A DNA stretch of 43,822 nt from Ectocarpus siliculosus (lineage: Eukaryota > Sar > Phaeophyceae > Ectocarpales > Ectocarpaceae). Of the stretch, positions 25,501 through 37,100 are shown piece by piece. Under the pieces are notes generated by a model. The model was not told the origin of the DNA and did not search any database. It saw only the letters and a program-made list of their open reading frames with translations. Each line of letters opens with the position of its first letter. Within the stretch, counting starts at the first letter, position 1. The DNA lies in NCBI GenBank assembly GCA_000310025.1, contig FN649736.1, forward strand, positions 1,393,231-1,437,052, given 5' to 3'. The translations under genes were made by a program, and so were the position numbers.

Positions 25501-25843
25501 ACGATGGTAGCATATACACTTCGAGAGGTCATCTATAACAGTGAGCGATTGTAGTTTGTAAAAGAACAAAACAGGGTCAACGGCCACGTGTGTATTAGAA
25601 AGCAGATGAACAGCAATTAAGTGCACAGCCGAAAACACACAGCAGCATGACGTAAATAGCAAATAGTAGATGAAGATCAACCACATTTCCTGGGCATACC
25701 TTGGGAGAGGTGTCATGGTTCCTCAGCCACATTTCGATGGCCTCCCTGTCGTAGGTGTGGCCGTCCGCAGCGATGACCGGGTCTCGCATGAGCTCCCGGG
25801 TGATGGGACAGGAGAACTCATCCCGCAGGGCGGACCCGCGAAC
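16529..25843 (-). CDS. U-box / FHA / FHA protein, putative E3 ubiquitin ligase
   Basis: Exons (minus strand): 25843-25700, 23136-22885, 21499-21332, 20135-20019, 19699-19208, 18771-18628, 18138-17950, 17345-17250, 16711-16529. All nine are multiples of three, so every intron is phase 0; they encode 594 residues plus an unfound N terminus. Residues 1-75 are a U-box ([41 protein letters not shown]); U-boxes recruit ubiquitin-charged E2 enzymes. An acidic Gly/Arg-rich linker follows. FHA1 starts at [14 protein letters not shown] and carries [15 protein letters not shown] and GSAGGTF. A ~160-residue Ser/Glu-rich disordered linker separates it from FHA2: [57 protein letters not shown] domains bind phosphothreonine peptides, so FHA2, with all key residues, likely selects phosphorylated targets. 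FHA1 lacks the usual Asn. The intron after 18628 has a GC donor. Confidence 0.85.
21197..21300. repeat. Two-copy tandem repeat in intron
   Basis: Two similar units, 21197-21241 and 21253-21300, start at ACAACAGAGAT and run through GTCTTGGCGCATGCCCT to GTGCATT, about 56 bp apart. They lie just inside the intron following the first FHA1 exon of the U-box/FHA gene. Confidence 0.8.
23154..23349. repeat. ~54-bp minisatellite in intron
   Basis: About 3.3 purine-rich units built on GTAGAGGGTATTGAGAGAAG, GGAAAAA, AAAGAAGGGA and GTCGTTTGA, with unit starts near 23173, 23226, 23278 and 23333. On the gene strand it is a pyrimidine-rich tract at the 3' end of the 2.56-kb intron, directly before the acceptor at 23137, so it may serve as an extended polypyrimidine tract. 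Confidence 0.85.
23884..24515. repeat. Cluster of GAGTNATCGC motifs with terminal hairpin, possible MITE-like element
   Basis: Four copies of GAGT(C/T/G)ATCGC occur at 23899, 23920, 23991 and 24484. An inverted copy (GCGATGACTC) at 24009-24018 makes a palindromic arrangement with the first. At the right end TACCGCACA (24470-24478) and TGTGCGGTA (24505-24513) form a perfect 9-bp inverted repeat with a further CCCG/CGGG pairing, enclosing the fourth motif. The segment lies in the long U-box gene intron. A non-autonomous transposon is possible, but no target-site duplication was identified. Confidence 0.5.
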
Positions 25844-28800
25844 CTTTGCCACCAGTAAATAGACACAGCAGTATGGGTTTAAATGTTCACATGAACGAAT
25901 CAAACCAAATAGACCGAAAGGCCAACGTTAATGGAGGAAAGAGGAATATGTTTCACTTGGCGCTTCACCGCCACAAAACCAATACCATGGATTACGGAAA
26001 AATAAATACACACACAGGAAGACTACCCATTCGATTGTACCAGCAGGATGTTTGCTGCCGGGAGAGAATATTCAGTGTAGCGGAGTAACAACTCTCGTTG
26101 GCTTTTAGCAGCTGTTCAGTCTGTGACATCAGGAGACAACCACCTCCAAAATGTGCAAGGCGCACTTTGCTGTGATGGAGAAAGACGGACATCGGTGGGA
26201 GGTGGGAGGCAGCGCCCGGTTCGCCGGTCGGGCATTGAAAACAAATACTCGGAGTAGCAAAGGGACGCGAGGGTGCATGTGCACATGGTTGAGTATCATA
26301 TGCATTTGGGAGGCGCATAACCTGGTGCTTGACCCCAAACAGACATAATCAAGCGGTAGGGCCTTATTTATGGTCGAAGAGTCCAACAGACAACACATCA
26401 ACACGATCAATTCCGAAGCAACATTTCCCCCAGTCAGACGCCACTCGTAAACTCGTACAACTGTAGTGCCTGGGCGGACGGTGGACGCGCCGCTGTTTTG
26501 TTTTTGCGGGCCAGGCAGAAGGGGGGCGTGGTGACGACACCTCACCTGCCTTGGAACCAACGCAATCACGCATATCTTTTTATTTCGGCGAGGATTGTAT
26601 GCCACAACTCACTTGGTTGCTTCCCTACCACCGCCCCGAAAAAGAAAAAGAACACCAGTCTCCACAGGCAGGCTTTGGCTCCAAGCATGTCTACCACACC
26701 AAGACAAGCAAATATAATCCCTACCATTCGTTATATGGGCGGAGAGCGGCATCTTTGCCGTTCGACCACACGTGCTGAGGAACAACAGACCAGCGCGGCC
26801 GCCGTTTATCGGTACTGGTATGTACTTCATACGTCCAAACGCAGTTACGTTAAAAAAAAAAAGTGGCCGCCCGACATGGAAATGGGACAAGGGTTTTCGC
26901 CTTTTGGTATATTTTCCTCCAACCTCCAAAAGGAGCAGCCGGACAGAAAGAGTCGATTGACGTGACGGAGTAGGCACAAATGCCGGTGTACGAAGCTGCA
27001 GCGGTAGCACAGGCGCTTGAACAAGCACCAGAGGAGGAGAAAAGAGTTGAGCGAACTACTGCTGTAGACTACAAATACACTAGGGCCGGGAACCGTCCTG
27101 CTGGGAGAAATATTCGATTCTACACGTTCATTTTGCATAGGAGGCGAAATGAGGATGTGGGATGGGCGATACGTGTTAGGAGACGGAGCGTGCCTGAGGC
27201 CCAAGCCAAGCAGCAGGACAGCCCATGTGTGTTGCATAAGTTTTGTGGTGCATCACCCTGAAGCCAGGCACAGAAATGGAAGACATTGCCAGCTGTAAAG
27301 GGGAGAGGAACGGAGGATGCGCCCTCTATTGTCCCTCTTCCAAAGAGCCAAAATAGATGCCGCGAGAGAGATAGACAGGCACCGACAGCACAGCGCTGGC
27401 GTCGTTCACCAAAGAAACATGGAACACCAAGGCCGAATTTTCGCCACCCCTTCCCTCGGCAATGCTTCCCATCTAGCTCTAGGATCTCCTCTTACCAACA
27501 GAGGCCCGTTGAGCATGGCGTCTCCCGTCTGTTCCCACTCTCCCCAGCTGACGCTCCCCGCCTAAAACGACAGGAGGAGGGCGTAACTTTTCCCACCCAA
27601 CTTTGTCAGAGCAGTAGACAGAGAGGGAAGCGTTTCACGCGCGCGAGCTCACGCGATCGCTGTACTTCTCCCCGAGCGTTCCACAGCGGTAGGGCTCACT
27701 CCTTAAGTCCCGACGTTGACGCGATTTGCTTCACCTGGCGTTGCGCTGAGCTGTGATCTCCTACCCGGGTAGCACCAAGAGGACCAAGCTCAAGCGATGC
27801 GGCGCGCGCTATCGTGCCCTGCCCCCCTGGACCCTACTTTCTGTATTTTTTTGTCCCACGGGGGGTATCTTCTGCCGACCCCCTGTCCTTTGGCTGGCTT
27901 GTTGGCCGTTCATGTCGTGGTACCCTTGCTCTTCCAAAGCGAGAGAGAGATACGCAGCCATATGTTGATTAAATTCCAGGGACCACACACCATGAGGTCT
28001 TGGCAAGGAGTCTGCTATTGAGTGTTCGTATGATTTCATCGCAGGCGAAGTTGAAGCCTTTCGGTGGCCAAACAAGATATTTTCAAAAATTTCCAAAAGA
28101 AACACCCACCGCTGCTGTGTTCGTTCGTGTTCAAACAAAGAACCTCTGCTCTAGACTCCACCAGAAGTATGTGGCACAAGAAACATTTTACTTTTTACGT
28201 GTCCTCGAATAAATACTCGACGTAAATGTAGGCATGCAAACGTAGCCCCTCTGGTGTATTTTTCGCATAGGCAAGGAGCGCAATGTTGAGCCAATCGCGT
28301 CTCGTTTTCGACCTTGCCTCAGAGCGTAACAAGGGCCGGGAGCGTGGACAAGAGATAACGCTGGGTTCCATATATTTCTATGCTACACGGTTCAGTAAAC
28401 ATTTTCGGCGATTCAAAACCAAGAGTCACTCCCCCTGCCGCGATGATGTGCTCCAATCTAATTTTGGAGGTGACAGGACAACTTACTTGCAAAAGCAAAA
28501 TCCAATACATATGTCAGAGACAGCCATTGATTGAGAGAGGTGGCGTCTACACATTGCTCAGCTGGGAAAGTCATTCCTTTCGCCGGAATCCTTCATATGG
28601 TGGCAACCTCGTGCCCCCCAACCACAGCTTCATCATCAGAAATATTGCTCCGAGATGCATCTTGGGAGCCACGGGGCGCTAGAAAGAGGGCAGCCCGCCT
28701 TGATTACTCTGATGTTCGATTCTGGTAGCCATCTCTTTACCCTTTCCCTGCGGTCAAAGGATACTACAACAACATGGGAAATGCCCTCAATATTTCCTAG

Positions 28801-29095
28801 TCTATTATCTACAAATTGCGATTTCCGAGGTAGACTCTGCGTCGCCGGGCCTTCTAAAGAACTAATATAACACTTTGGTACATACAAATGCGCCCTTGAC
28901 ATGCGTGCGCGCAGCCCGAGGAATAAACGTGAGGCGTCTCTACAACAACAAGCTACCATGCCTCATTCCCTACGCCAGAAGCTTCTCTAAAACTTGTACA
29001 CGTGCCCGCAGTCCTAGCGGTCAATTTTCATGTGCCACTGAAAACTGCGCGTTGACGAAAGTGCGCTCCTCCCCTCCCCGGGTGCCTCCATCTCT
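25844..29095. other. Upstream region of the U-box/FHA gene and 3' flank of the DUF1517 gene
   Basis: Must contain the missing first exon(s) of the U-box/FHA gene. One minus-strand candidate ends at a strong donor (AGGCAG then GTGAGG, near 26552) in the required phase, but it has no in-frame ATG before an upstream stop, so I do not assign it. No other protein was recognised on either strand. The 3' UTR of the DUF1517 gene should lie just left of 29096. Confidence 0.45.
25996..26032. repeat. Short dispersed repeat, copy 2
   Basis: Partner of 10912-10949: GGAAAAATAAATACAC, then ACAGGAAGACTACCCATT. Confidence 0.6.
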
Positions 29096-32005
29096 TCAGA
29101 GTGCTCTTAGCTCCGGCCATTTGGTGTCCAAATCTTCCCGGTCCAAAGAATCATCTGGGTCCGCGGGAGTCCACAGCACCTCTACATCCAACACGTTTTC
29201 TCCCCGCCCTTCCGCGGCCTCGTCCCCTAGCCATTCCAGGAGGGTCAGCGCGGACTGCCTGCTTCGTTGGTTGGTTGCGCATCGCACACAAAACAGAAGA
29301 CGGCGGTGCATGGGTTGGTCGTTGCTGCGGCACGGCGATGCAACGCGCCAAGCACGTGCTGGAAGTTCACGCATCAATCCCGCCAAGCAAGATGACACGA
29401 GCCTCAAACCGCGCTACATACCTGCGCAGGGGCGTGCCGGCAAGGCCAGCCGCAAGAGCCGGCGTTCTCGTGCAAGTCTACTCCGACCGAAACCACCTCG
29501 GACTCAACAAGGCCCTCCTTTCTCCATTCGCCAACTATATCGGCGAAGGCCTCCAGCCTTCAGGTGAGAAATGGGATATTCCGAACGTGATTGCCCAAAC
29601 AAACACAACCACGTCCGCAAATACCACCACCGCGACGCAGCAAAAGGTGGACCTAGGGCCGTGATGAAATCACACAGCAGTTGTCATCTTCACCGCGCTC
29701 CAAGAAAACCACAAAAACTACAACCCATCCTACAAAATATGTAGCATAGTAACCGGTTATGTGAAAGAAGTTGCAATGTGGTCAGGAACTGGCACATCGT
29801 AGCAGTTCTGTGACGTGCATCTTCTGATATATATGTGACATCTTCTGCCAAAAACGAACTGCTTGGGCATCTTCCAAGTACATGCATGCATATGCATAGA
29901 TACCAAACACGAACTGTTTTTCCCTCGCACCTGTTCACCACCGAGAACTCCACGCCTCTGTCATCGTCGCGATCGCGGCTATCCCGCGTGAACCAGCCGC
30001 CTCTTCGCGGCTCAGCCCGAGGAGGGGTGCTGTTCAAACCCGACCACGCCACGATCAGCGTCGCTACCGCGTACGTTCCGCTCTTCTGGGCGCTGAACCC
30101 CCCCCATGAAGGCGCGGTGCTGCTGCTGAACCCTCGGTCGGGGGTGTTAGACACGGTCTCCCGCTCCCACTTTGATCGCTCGCGCATGGCGGCTCGGTTG
30201 AAGTCGCGCTTTGCCCTGGACACGGGGGAGGACTTCTTCCCTCTGCTGTTCGAACGGCCTGGGGGGCGGGTGTGACGGCGGGGCGAAATATTTCACCACC
30301 CGACCTGGACTTGCGTTGTTTACCGTGGGGCCATCGACGAGACTTAAGGCCTAGGATGGTCGCTACGTCATGTTATACGGGCTGGAAATAGCGCAATCGG
30401 AGCGCATCCTTTCTTGCCAGCAGCGTACAGCAGGATGATCCGGCAAGAGTGCGAACTTGAAGGGCTACCTATTCGAACTAGCAATCATTCGGCAGCACTC
30501 ACACGGGGGGCGAAACAATGCACAAATCTAGCAAACAACGCTGTTGTTGTATGTGCGACTGACCTTCCGAGGCGTACATTTTGACGCTTCCAGTGCCCCC
30601 TAGCCAATCTCTGCCCGATCGAAGCAGCGTCAGGCACACCTGTGCGCATACGGGTAAGTTTGATGCGCGTTAAAGTTACGGTAAACTCTGGGCTTACTTA
30701 CAACACGAGACGCCGGCGAAGGGGCCGCGAGCAGGAGTTGCAGTAGTCGCACAGTTAGAAACCCCACGCGATGACACACAAACATCTTCGTCAACGCACA
30801 CATGCAGGTACAGGGCGGTATTGTCGCCGGGTTGGATGTGCTGGAAAACAAAGGTACATTGCCCGCCGTTGCCTACTCAGCAAGAACCGCGCAAGATGGA
30901 AAGAGAACACGAGTTCGAACCCGTTCAATGGCTCGAAATGACCATCGACATCTCTCGTCAAGCTTCATTCTTAGGACCGGCGTACTGCGCGCTGCTCTGC
31001 CTGCCTCACCTCGTTGATAAGGGTGGATAACCCTCTCGGGCTGTTAACATCGGCCGTCTGCGAGAGCTTGTCCAGCGTAGCCAACACGTCCCCCTGTCCC
31101 CCCTGGCGGTCGCAATACAAACCCAACTGTAGCGTCGTCACCACGGCCGTTTGCGAGCTCCCCCCCCGGCCAGAACGCGGCGGCAGCGGCGCGGAGGGAC
31201 GCTGGCCGGAACCTTCTTCGTCTACAAAGCGTTTTCTGTTGTAGCGCTGAACGGCCGCCACGGCGGCGCTAACCCCGCCGATCATGGCGACGTCGCCGGG
31301 AGTGATGGAGGTGGAAGGCGCATCACCATCGTACGGGTTGAAGCGAGCGCGGGTTGATCGCCTCCCTCCTCGTCCACCATCAAACCTGATGTGAAACCGG
31401 CTTCCCTCGGAGCCGTAGATGTCTCGGCCAGCCCTTGGCCGCTGGTATCGCCCTTGTTGCTGCTGCTGGGGCGGCTGGTACTGCTGTTGCTGCTGCATTG
31501 GAGGGGCACTTGGCGTGCGCTCCGCGGCGGCCGGGGCGGAGTAGCCTCCGCCACCTATTCTGCCTCCAGTCACAGCAGCAGCAGCAGCGAGGCTTCTTCC
31601 CGTCGCCACAGCAACCAGTAGAGGGGGAATCGCCAGCAAACGACGCCCACTTCGGCCATCTCCGCCGATCTCGTCGCCGATCGTCAACCCCGTTGTTCCT
31701 GCCGTACCGGTGCCGGCGTTTCGGTTGTCGACGGCGGTGCAGACATCACGTCCCACAACGCACGCTGTTGCATCTCCTGGTACATCTTTAGAACACCCTG
31801 CAGCACTCATGCGTTCGCCCCACACGCTTCTGCTTGCCGGCAGCTGTGATCGAGCAACGATCCCTCGGGAGCTGTACCTTTCATGTGTCGGCTGCTGCCC
31901 GCTTGTTCTAGAGGCAGGTGGTGCGGAAAATGCTATCCTGGGAACAAAGGCTAATGCCTCGACAACAAAGAGAGAAAAAAACATCGTTCTCCAGACCGAC
32001 ACCAT
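29096..32005 (-). CDS. Plastid-targeted DUF1517 protein
   Basis: Exons (minus strand): 32005-31010, 30639-30564, 30258-29931, 29258-29096; all junctions keep frame, giving 520 residues. The chosen ATG at 32005 gives a 22-residue signal peptide (hydrophobic core FFSLFVV) ending ALA/FVP. This matches the ASAFAP motif of heterokont plastid proteins with Phe at +1, and is followed by a Ser/Arg-rich transit peptide. ATGs at 32092, 32059 and 31984 are in frame too. After a Gln- and Gly-rich middle comes the DUF1517 domain: LQLGLYCDRQ, LSQTADVNSPRGL, a helix LTLLRSGRDWL, FNRAAMRERSKWERET, YAVATLIVA and the C-terminal VEVLWTPADPDDSL. DUF1517 proteins occur in cyanobacteria and plastids; the plant member FLAP1 modulates photoprotection under fluctuating light. 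Function here is inferred only from the family. Two hydrophobic stretches (about residues 120-145 and 225-240) may be membrane-associated. Divergent from CCT4. Confidence 0.87.
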
Positions 32006-34137
32006 CGGCAGCGGGGAAAGGTACCAACACCCTGGTGTGGCGGGTAGCGAGAGTCTGAGCATATATGTGAGAGCAGCCTGACCACAACGCACTGCTCCAC
32101 TACTGCTCCACTACACTAGCACTGCGGTGCGTGAAGTACCTAGGGGGACCGTGGTTACATTCGGGTATGTCGCATACCTCCAGTGTTTGTCTGCGTGCCC
32201 CGACCACTGCCCTCGGTGTCGGCTTGTGCCACCGGCTCGCTGCGCCACCAACAAGAAGCAACAATCCCACGCCCAACAACTGCAGCCCGCCAGCGACGAG
32301 GCAAGTATTCCAACCTCTGATATTGCTTGGTCGTGAAGTCGATGGCGTTATCTTAGATCTTGGGGTAGGCCCTGTCACCATCCGATGCTTTCGAATCTAG
32401 CAGAGCCAGACAGACGCCGTGCAGGCCGCAATCGTTGCCCGAGAGCGACCGGGATCTGCGCGCGAGAGAGACGGGGCATAAGCCCTGTCTGCCAACGGCA
32501 TCAACAGAATGTAGCACGATGAAATGCCTTCGCCACACCAGGACCACGCAATCGATATGTTGTTCTGTTGCAGCATAGCTATGCAAACAGAACAAAGCTC
32601 TCGTGTTTGAACGGTAAAGGACGCGTAGTTTGAAATTTGTCTGCAATTTAGAGGGAAACCTCTGAAGCTGGGTACACAATTTCGACCCACGCTAGCCGAG
32701 CCAGGGTCTTGATCGGGCATGAACCAGCGTGTAGCCCACCTTGCTCTGTGTCCTCGAGAGTTCCATAATCCCTGTTTGAATGCACTGCGGAAGGCGGATG
32801 ATTAATTGGAAGCCTGGCAATAGGCAATGGCCCACACAGCTGGAAGGTGTGTTGGTACAACAGTTGCTCTAGAACCCGGGTAATGTACGTGGTATTACCT
32901 ACCTTGGTTTACAGATCGTGCTGCGGCTATCCTACGACTGGCGCACACATCCAACATCCAATCAAACACGAGCTTGTTGTTTTGGTGTCAGACACACCCA
33001 TGTTTATGTCTCTCCCTCAAATCCCTCGTTGCGGTTGATACGCAGGTAAAACAATCAAGCAGGTCCAGGCAGCACCCACGCTAGGCGAAAATTGACTACT
33101 CCAACCAGCCTATCGCTCCCCGCGTTGGCTGTCAGCTGATCAGAGATGGCTGGACCGAACCAACGAAAAGGCGACACACACAGGGATAGCCAGAAGGAGA
33201 AGGTTAGCGATAAAGCAGTTTGTGTGGTCATGTACCACCCCGGCGTTTCTCGCACATCTTACAGGTTGTGTTCTTGTGTTCCCAGAGGGGGGGGGAAACG
33301 GGGGTTCCGTCCTACAGTAGCTCTGGTAGTCTCTCTGCCCGACCGGCGCTCATGAGTTGATTTCGGATTGCCTCCCGTTTCTCCAACGCAAGCAGCATGT
33401 GATCAAGAGGTCCTGTTGCGAAAGGGAGGGTATGTATGCCTGTTGGATACCGCAAATTGCTGCAGTCTGTATCAGCACGCCATGACCCGCAACGCAGTGC
33501 ACGAAACACCAGCCTCTACGTGGCACCAACAGCGGTATTGTGGATGATCGCCTCATCTAGGTCAGTGCCGAATGAATCAGGTGGCAATCTTACGTTCTGA
33601 GGTCTGTGTGGGTTGTGTAGTGAATGCGCCTGGGGGGCTGTTTCGGCAGAGCATCAGGAGACGAAGTAGCCTCTCGCACTGCTGTTAGCCATGCCGGCGG
33701 GAAGTGTGGTGATTGCCGTCAATAGGGGTGGACTCGTCTCTCCGCGATGCCACGGCCGTGATGAAAGGATAAGACTCGGGGGGGTTGCGAAAACCGATGG
33801 CGGACGGGAAACAGTACAATTTAGCAGGGAAACCGTTTGAAGACTCTTGAGGGTAGCCACCTCTCCCCGGTTACCCACACCAAGCAGCTGTGCAACAATA
33901 CTGGTACGTTGACTACGCGGCTCATGTACAGGGTGGAGCCTGCTCTGTCGTACTCGTCTCTCTGTGTGTCCTCGGGTACCCTCTTGGTTTCCGCGTACCC
34001 ATTTTACGTGCCGTTTCGCCTTTCGAAAAAAATGACCCACACATCCCGCTTTTCCATGCTCCGACCTTTGCTGCTGCTCCTCTCCCAACACGCGCCGCAA
34101 CACACACGTCGAAATGTCCATTCAATGTCTGTAATAG
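32006..34137. promoter_or_regulatory. Divergent intergenic region between DUF1517 gene and CCT4
   Basis: About 2.1 kb separates the start of the minus-strand DUF1517 gene from the first recognised exon of plus-strand CCT4, so it holds both promoters. It must also contain the short CCT4 initiator exon, expected to encode about 20-30 residues and to end in phase 0. An ATG at 33797 opens a short frame beginning MADGKQYN, and one at 33571 opens a ten-codon frame ending at GAG/GTCTGT. Neither is convincing. No TATA box or conserved element could be assigned, and no other gene was seen. Confidence 0.5.
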
Positions 34138-37100
34138 GATGTGCGCACTGCCAACATCCTCGCGGCAAAAGCGGTTGCGGACGCGATCCGAACCAGCCTG
34201 GGTCCGAGGGGAATGGACAAGATGATCCAGGGGGGCGACGGGGAGGTGGTTATCACGAACGATGGGGCCACTATCCTCGGGCAGATGCAGGTGCGTCTTT
34301 CCGCAACGTAAATCTAAGGTGGTACCTTTTGCCGTACAACATAAAATGGGTTTATGCCGCGAGTCTTGGGATTGCGTCCGTAGTGCCGTAATTGGTGAGT
34401 GACTCGCTGATAGGATGATGAGGCGGGCTCTCTAGTTTGGATACTTGTTGCGGGTTGTATGCAAAACCATCAGCCCGGGATCGCTTTCAGGAAAGCTCTG
34501 CATGGTTATACATTGTATCATTGCTGGAGCGTTCTATTAATAGTGTCAAACGCCACTTGCGTGTACAGCTCCAAGCACGATCGTCGACCCTGAGACCACA
34601 CTGGATGTTGGCTACATCATTTCTAGCTATTTTTCTAGAATAGCTGTGCTCGAAGCGAACGTTCCAAGCCTGTTAAAAGGTACGGTGTGCCCCGTGCGTT
34701 GAGTGTCGTCGCACAAGAATGCCGCCGAAGAGCCCCGACGTCGACACCCATGCAAAGAAAACAATATCCATGGTGGTAATCAAGTACTCCCATGACACCT
34801 TGAGCACGCAGTCACCATAAGAGGATTTTGCGTCCAGGATTTGTCTCCCACTCTCTCTCTGTCTGTGTATGTGTCGCTTTCCCCGCTTGCTGCAGGTGTT
34901 CCACCCCACCGCAAAAATGCTCGTGGAGCTCAGCAAGTCGCAGGACATCGAGGCCGGCGACGGCACGACGTCGGTGTGCGTCATCGCGGGGGCCCTGCTG
35001 AACGCCTGCACCGACCTGCTGGCGAAGGGCATCCACCCCATGGCCGTTGCCGAGTCCTTCCTGGCCGCTGCCGACAAGGCGGAGGAGATCTTGGAGGGCA
35101 TGTCCACGCCAGTTGACCTGGCGAACAGGTGCGTGCGTGCGTGCACACGGGTTTTGGCAAAGCGATTGAGTTTCGTGTGTGGCGCGTGTTGTGTGCTGCC
35201 GAAGAACGGAGCGGTCGGACGAGATATTAGACACTACAATCATACGGTGGAACATGTAGCAATAAATAGTATGGTACGAAGAAGTAAAGGTTTCGATGTA
35301 GCCACTACGTGGTATAATATACCATTACATCGAAGAGGTGCATTTGAACTCAGAGTACTCCAGTTACCCAAAGCACACCTTTCTTCCACTCTCGTTTGCA
35401 GCATTTCAGCAGTGGGTGCCGCCACGAGTCTGGCCCGTGTTTTTTCTGCAGTTGGAAAACGGTGTCGTATTTTACCCTCGATATTACCTCCAACGACAAA
35501 GAACACGAAAAATTCATACCAAGCACGTCTTCCAAGGCCCCGCGGGGGCGCCCCACGCATTGCACTGCAGTGTCCGTGGTTTGTGGCGCTGTCGAGGAGG
35601 GTCGGCCCAACCGTAGCGATACGGCCGGGCCTACGTTTCTCCTTTTCGTGTTGTCCGATTCGGGTCGTGCTGCCGGCGAGAGCTTGCGCGGGTCCCGAGG
35701 TTGACATGGAAAGGAGGGAGACTTCAGAAGCGTGCGATATTATCCGTAAAAAGCGCGGCGCTGTGTGTACAGTCCTGCTCCCCACCCCCTGAGCAAGTCC
35801 TGAAGATTCAGCCGCGACATTCGTAGAGCAGTGTTGACGTGTAGTTAGTTTTGTCGACCGTCGTTCCGAGCTGGAACGGGACGAATGGAAGAGAAGGCGT
35901 TTTGGAGAAGGCCGTCCCGACAACCGAGGCGAAGGGCTGACTTCAACCGATGACAGCACTCAGACGAGTGGCGGGGTAGTGATGGCCGTGAGAGACAAGA
36001 GCCCTTTCCAGTCACCTTCCGGGGAACTCTTAAGCATGATCGTTTTCGTGGACCATCATGTCGCGTCTGCACAAGTAGGCCTAGCGTGTTCTCCCCGCCT
36101 AGAGCTCGTCAAGCGTTGTATTCTCCTTCCGGTGGTTGGCTTTCGGCTATGAAATAGCCAAATGATGTCGGTGCATGAGCTCCTTGGCCCATGGGAAGGG
36201 TTTATCTCATATTAGTATAGACGGCAGTCCCGTGCTCCGTGGGCGAGAGGATATGGTTGCACGGTCAAAGGTGAAGCAAACTAACTGTCCTTGTTATTTT
36301 TGCCCCAGTCGAAATTATGTTGACTGCGTTCTATATTGGCGGCGTCGCCCCGCCGCCCTGTCGCGGCGGTCGCCTTACGGTTCCGATAATGAATCGCATC
36401 CGCGTTGCCCCCCCCCCCTCCAGGGAGACGCTTATCCAGGCGGTGGACACGTGCCTGTCGTCGAAGGTGGTGAGCCAAAACTGCGAGACCATCAGTCCCA
36501 TGGCCGTGGATGCCGTGCTTGGCATCATCGACCCTATCAACGCCACCAACGTCGACCTCAGGGATATCAAGGTAATTTACTCGGGGGGCGGAAGACGTCT
36601 GGCGGGATGGGTGTGGGTGGGTAGACAGACGAGGCTCCTGAGCGCCGCGAGCAGTGCGCAGCGGGGCATGTACGTTGGGGTGGCCTTGACACGGAAGGCG
36701 TGTGTAGGTTGACCGGTCGCCTTGTCTTCGACCTCGCGCCTCAACGTACATGTCGTTACTCGTTTTTCTTTTTTTTTTTGTGGAATCTCTACTTTGCGAC
36801 AAAGAAGGGGCCCTCTGCCCCTCGGCGTGGGTCATGTCATGAGTATGCGATGTGTTGGATTCTTCACAGCAAAGGGGAAGGTTCCAAATGTTCATCAGCG
36901 CTGGCCGGGATAAAAAATCACTCATGAGAGGTACAGCACTTGCTGTTTCAAAACCTTTTTGAAATCCAACCTTACAACTTCCTTGTGTTCCAACGACCTT
37001 GTGTGGGACTATGTAACTCTTCCGGTGTGTGTTGCGTCGTGTGCGTGGCAGATCTGCAAGCAGCTCGGAGGTACCATCGACGACAGCGAGCTGGTGCACG

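Noticed and set aside
26552-26605. Candidate first exon of the U-box gene ending AGGCAG/GTGAGG
   Set aside because: Phase and donor fit, but there is no in-frame ATG before an upstream stop and no acceptor was convincing.
33797-33847. ATG frame beginning MADGKQYN as CCT4 exon 1
   Set aside because: Length is plausible, but no donor in phase 0 occurs before the in-frame stop.
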